Assembly (NCBI RefSeq): GCF_001039355.2
Contig: NW_019774970.1
Span: 67,124 to 129,123 of the forward strand
DNA length: 62,000 bases
From: Lingula anatina
Taxonomy: Eukaryota; Brachiopoda; Lingulata; Lingulida; Lingulidae
Direction: 5' to 3'
Below, piece after piece: positions 59,601 through 62,000 of this stretch (positions within the stretch are counted from its first letter, which is position 1; every line of letters begins with the position of its first letter). A program made the translations under genes and the position numbers. The notes under the pieces are model-generated. The model worked only from the letters and a program-made list of their open reading frames with translations, ran no database searches and was not told the origin of the DNA.

Positions 59601-62000
59601 CTTTCACTCTCTGGCGTGTTACAGCAGTGTGCCCGAGCTTAATGAGATTGTTCATGGAAACAGTTTGTTCAAAAACTGAGAATTTTCATTTCGATTTTTG
59701 TCAACGAGGAATGACATTACTAGCGAGACTTTGTTCATGAAGTCGTTTCGCCTTCACTGCTACTTTCCTGTATGTACAATGACAACTTTCCTTCCTTCAT
59801 TCAAAATGTTTTAAATTTATTTTCAGATTTTCGTTTATTTGTATAATTGTTTTTTGTTTACTCATAAAATGGTAACAAGTCGGTTATATCATTAAAAGTT
59901 CACCTCTGTGTGTAGTATGCTGAGTTCAAATGAAAAGGGGATTTTTTTTCAGATACAACGAAGAGCGATGTGGTGTGGTAAGGTATTAGAGGGACTTTCT
60001 TCTTGATTGTTCTTTCTTTATTTAGCTCTTTAATGAGACGTAGCAAGACGGAAGAGAAAATACGGGAACCATAAATAATCCACCAGCCGGTAGGCGTTGA
60101 AGTTTGTTCAGTCATCATTTTACTTTATTTTAACTAAATATTAACTTAGGGACATGAAATAAGTCAGCAGTCGAACTGTCCCTCTATTCTATTCTTTTCT
60201 ATTCTATTCTATTCTTATATACCTTTGGTTTTGTTTTTTTCTTAAATCTTTAAATATTAATATTTCCGTGTGCTCGTTTGGGAAAAAGTGAAATAGTAAT
60301 GGAAAGCAACATATTTCCCAAACGAAGGTGAAATATAGATACATGTACATATACCATCTGCAAGCACCTCTGCAAAGTCACCATTATATAAAGAAACTGA
60401 GTTTCTTTTTTCTCATTTTTGTTTATCAGAGGGAACAATAGAGTTATTGTTCGATAGAAAGTTGCATGTTTGCTGAGACATGAGATCGGTAAACAGTTTT
60501 GCTTTATTATAAACAACCACAGCATAAGATGGACACTATGCTAAGCCATCAAAGTAAAGCCTCGTGAGAAGAGGGCACCGATATCAGCAAGCCACATCCC
60601 TTTGTTTCATTTGCACGGTGACAAAACAAATTCTGTTACGAAAGTGGGCGGTTTGTTGTACATGTACAAGAGTGCTATTGCTGTGTCATTAACTTGGTTA
60701 CAGTTTTGTTATATGTATTATACAGCCAATATTACAATGTAAACCCAGTCACTTTCTTGAAACACATGCTATGGATTATTCTTCTAAAGTCTCTGCCTGA
60801 GGTTGAAAAGCCATGTCCACCCTTCTTCCAGTAGCTTGCCAGTTTATTAATGAACTCAATTTTCATTAAAAATCGTATTTGTACACTATTTCTCCGTACT
60901 GACCACGCGTTTAATTGTTTTTCTTTCCGTTGTCTGTGGCGTGATTATCGTAAATTTTCCATTTTGGTGTTGCATGTACAATACAGAAAATTGCAATACT
61001 ATTGTAAAATTAACCAATCAATAATAATATTATATGTGACTTTTATCTTTTTCCATCTTTTCCTAATACTAAACAGTTTTCAGACTTGTTGACTATATAT
61101 AAAATTATCTTATACTCAATAAATCCCTGTCATTTTACTTATTTGGTCCTCTTTATTTATTACCTGATATGAGTGAAAGCGTGAGTCATTAACTTTAAAA
61201 CAATGAGTTCAGACTGCGATTCAAATCTCTTAAGACCGCCCGACCACGACGACGTTTTGAGACCGTGACCCAAGTTAAAGCGGCGCGTTACGTGTTAAGA
61301 AAAATCACGGAGCAGACAAATTTATTTCACATTTACTGTATATTTTCCATTTAAAAAGATCAAATACAATCTGTGATGATAAGGGTGAAGGGGGGGGGGG
61401 TGCTGAGATTTCAGAATCCCATCTCCGAAAAGCAAATGCATAGTCTGAGGATTATATTTTAGTGTATGTTGGCTGTTTATTACTTTTAAAGTTTATTACT
61501 AAAAAGTACCACAATTTGTCGTATTTAAGAGCGAGAGTAAAAGGTGTATGTAGAAAAATAATGGAAAGACAGTATATCAGTGAGTCACCCGTTCTAAAGG
61601 GTTATATGGCACCGAAACAAAGCTGATAAATATACAAAATAATGGCTATTCTTATGTTGAAACAGAGAAAAGACAGTTTTGCAGTTATGAAGAGTATTTT
61701 ATATATCTATCTGTTTCTGATGTTTTCAAAGAAGGAGAATAAAAGGACTGATATTCCAAACAGGAAACCAAACGACAATTCGAGTGTCTAATTAAGGAAT
61801 GTCATACGTTCTGCGAAGCAATAATCTATTACAAATGCAAGTATATCAGATAAACGACATGTCGTTAAAGCTCTTTAATGTAAAGGAAATTGTCTACACG
61901 AGTTCCCTTTACCTCCTTTACCTGTATACGTGGATCTTGAATAACATAACGATGATTTATAATCCAATGAGGAAAATAGAACCACATTCTGCTTTGTTCA
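56660..62000. other. Gene-less stretch at the right edge
   Basis: AT-rich sequence with GA-rich (57358-57393), (AAAT)n (57905-57950 and 59407-59432), (CAT)n (58852-58871) and (TCTAT)n (60182-60218) simple repeats, and a G run at 61391-61400. The frames at 58323-58631 and 58456-58884 overlap each other and carry no recognisable domain. No gene is supported. Confidence 0.5.

Overview
This is animal nuclear DNA. It is AT-rich, with long introns, GT-AG exons, simple-sequence tracts, DNA-transposon relics, a 5'-truncated LINE and intron-containing tRNA-Ile(UAU) genes. The gene content (two TRPV-like channels, a Dickkopf-like Wnt modulator, two secreted Ly6/uPAR-fold proteins with low-complexity tails) suggests a marine invertebrate. 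A lophotrochozoan such as a mollusc is my best guess, but this is inference only. No bacterial-type operon, CRISPR or phage structure was seen.

Layout. 1-5.5 kb: no intact gene; a LINE fragment with a 57-nt poly-A, a Tc1-type element with a nested insertion, and a decayed reading frame of unknown origin. 5.5-8.2 kb: TRPV-like gene A (+), exon 1 not in the window. 8.3-15.7 kb: intergenic, with an anticodon-less tRNA-Ile relic and a 5'-truncated CR1/L2-type LINE. 15.7-25.8 kb: TRPV-like gene B (-), convergent with A, with a 7.1-kb first intron holding foldback elements. 25.4-32.9 kb: a nearly perfect 3.74-kb tandem duplication, each copy carrying exon 1 of gene B and a tRNA-Ile(UAU) gene. 33-35.9 kb: MITEs and simple repeats. 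36-43.8 kb: a 3.9-kb tandem duplication, each copy carrying exons 1-2 of a Dickkopf-like gene. 45.9-46.5 kb: its single exons 3-4. 48-56.6 kb: two tandem (-) genes with the same signal-peptide/Ly6 head but unrelated repetitive tails (a 27-residue repeat versus Gly-Tyr-rich). A third tRNA-Ile(UAU) lies antisense in the intron of the second. 56.6-62 kb: nothing coding recognised.

How it fits together. Splice phases close for every gene: gene B 905 aa, Dickkopf-like 208 aa, Ly6 genes 454 and 167 aa. The TRPV pair are locally duplicated paralogues sharing exon structure and an intronic CT tract, but they differ at the pore-filter acidic residue (Asn in A, Asp in B). The Ly6 pair share exon phases and all ten cysteines but have swapped tails, which suggests a rapidly evolving secreted structural or matrix family.

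Caution. All four single N characters fall at junctions between near-identical repeats. The large exon duplications may therefore be unmerged haplotypes rather than real duplications. Everything here was read by eye; no database search was possible.
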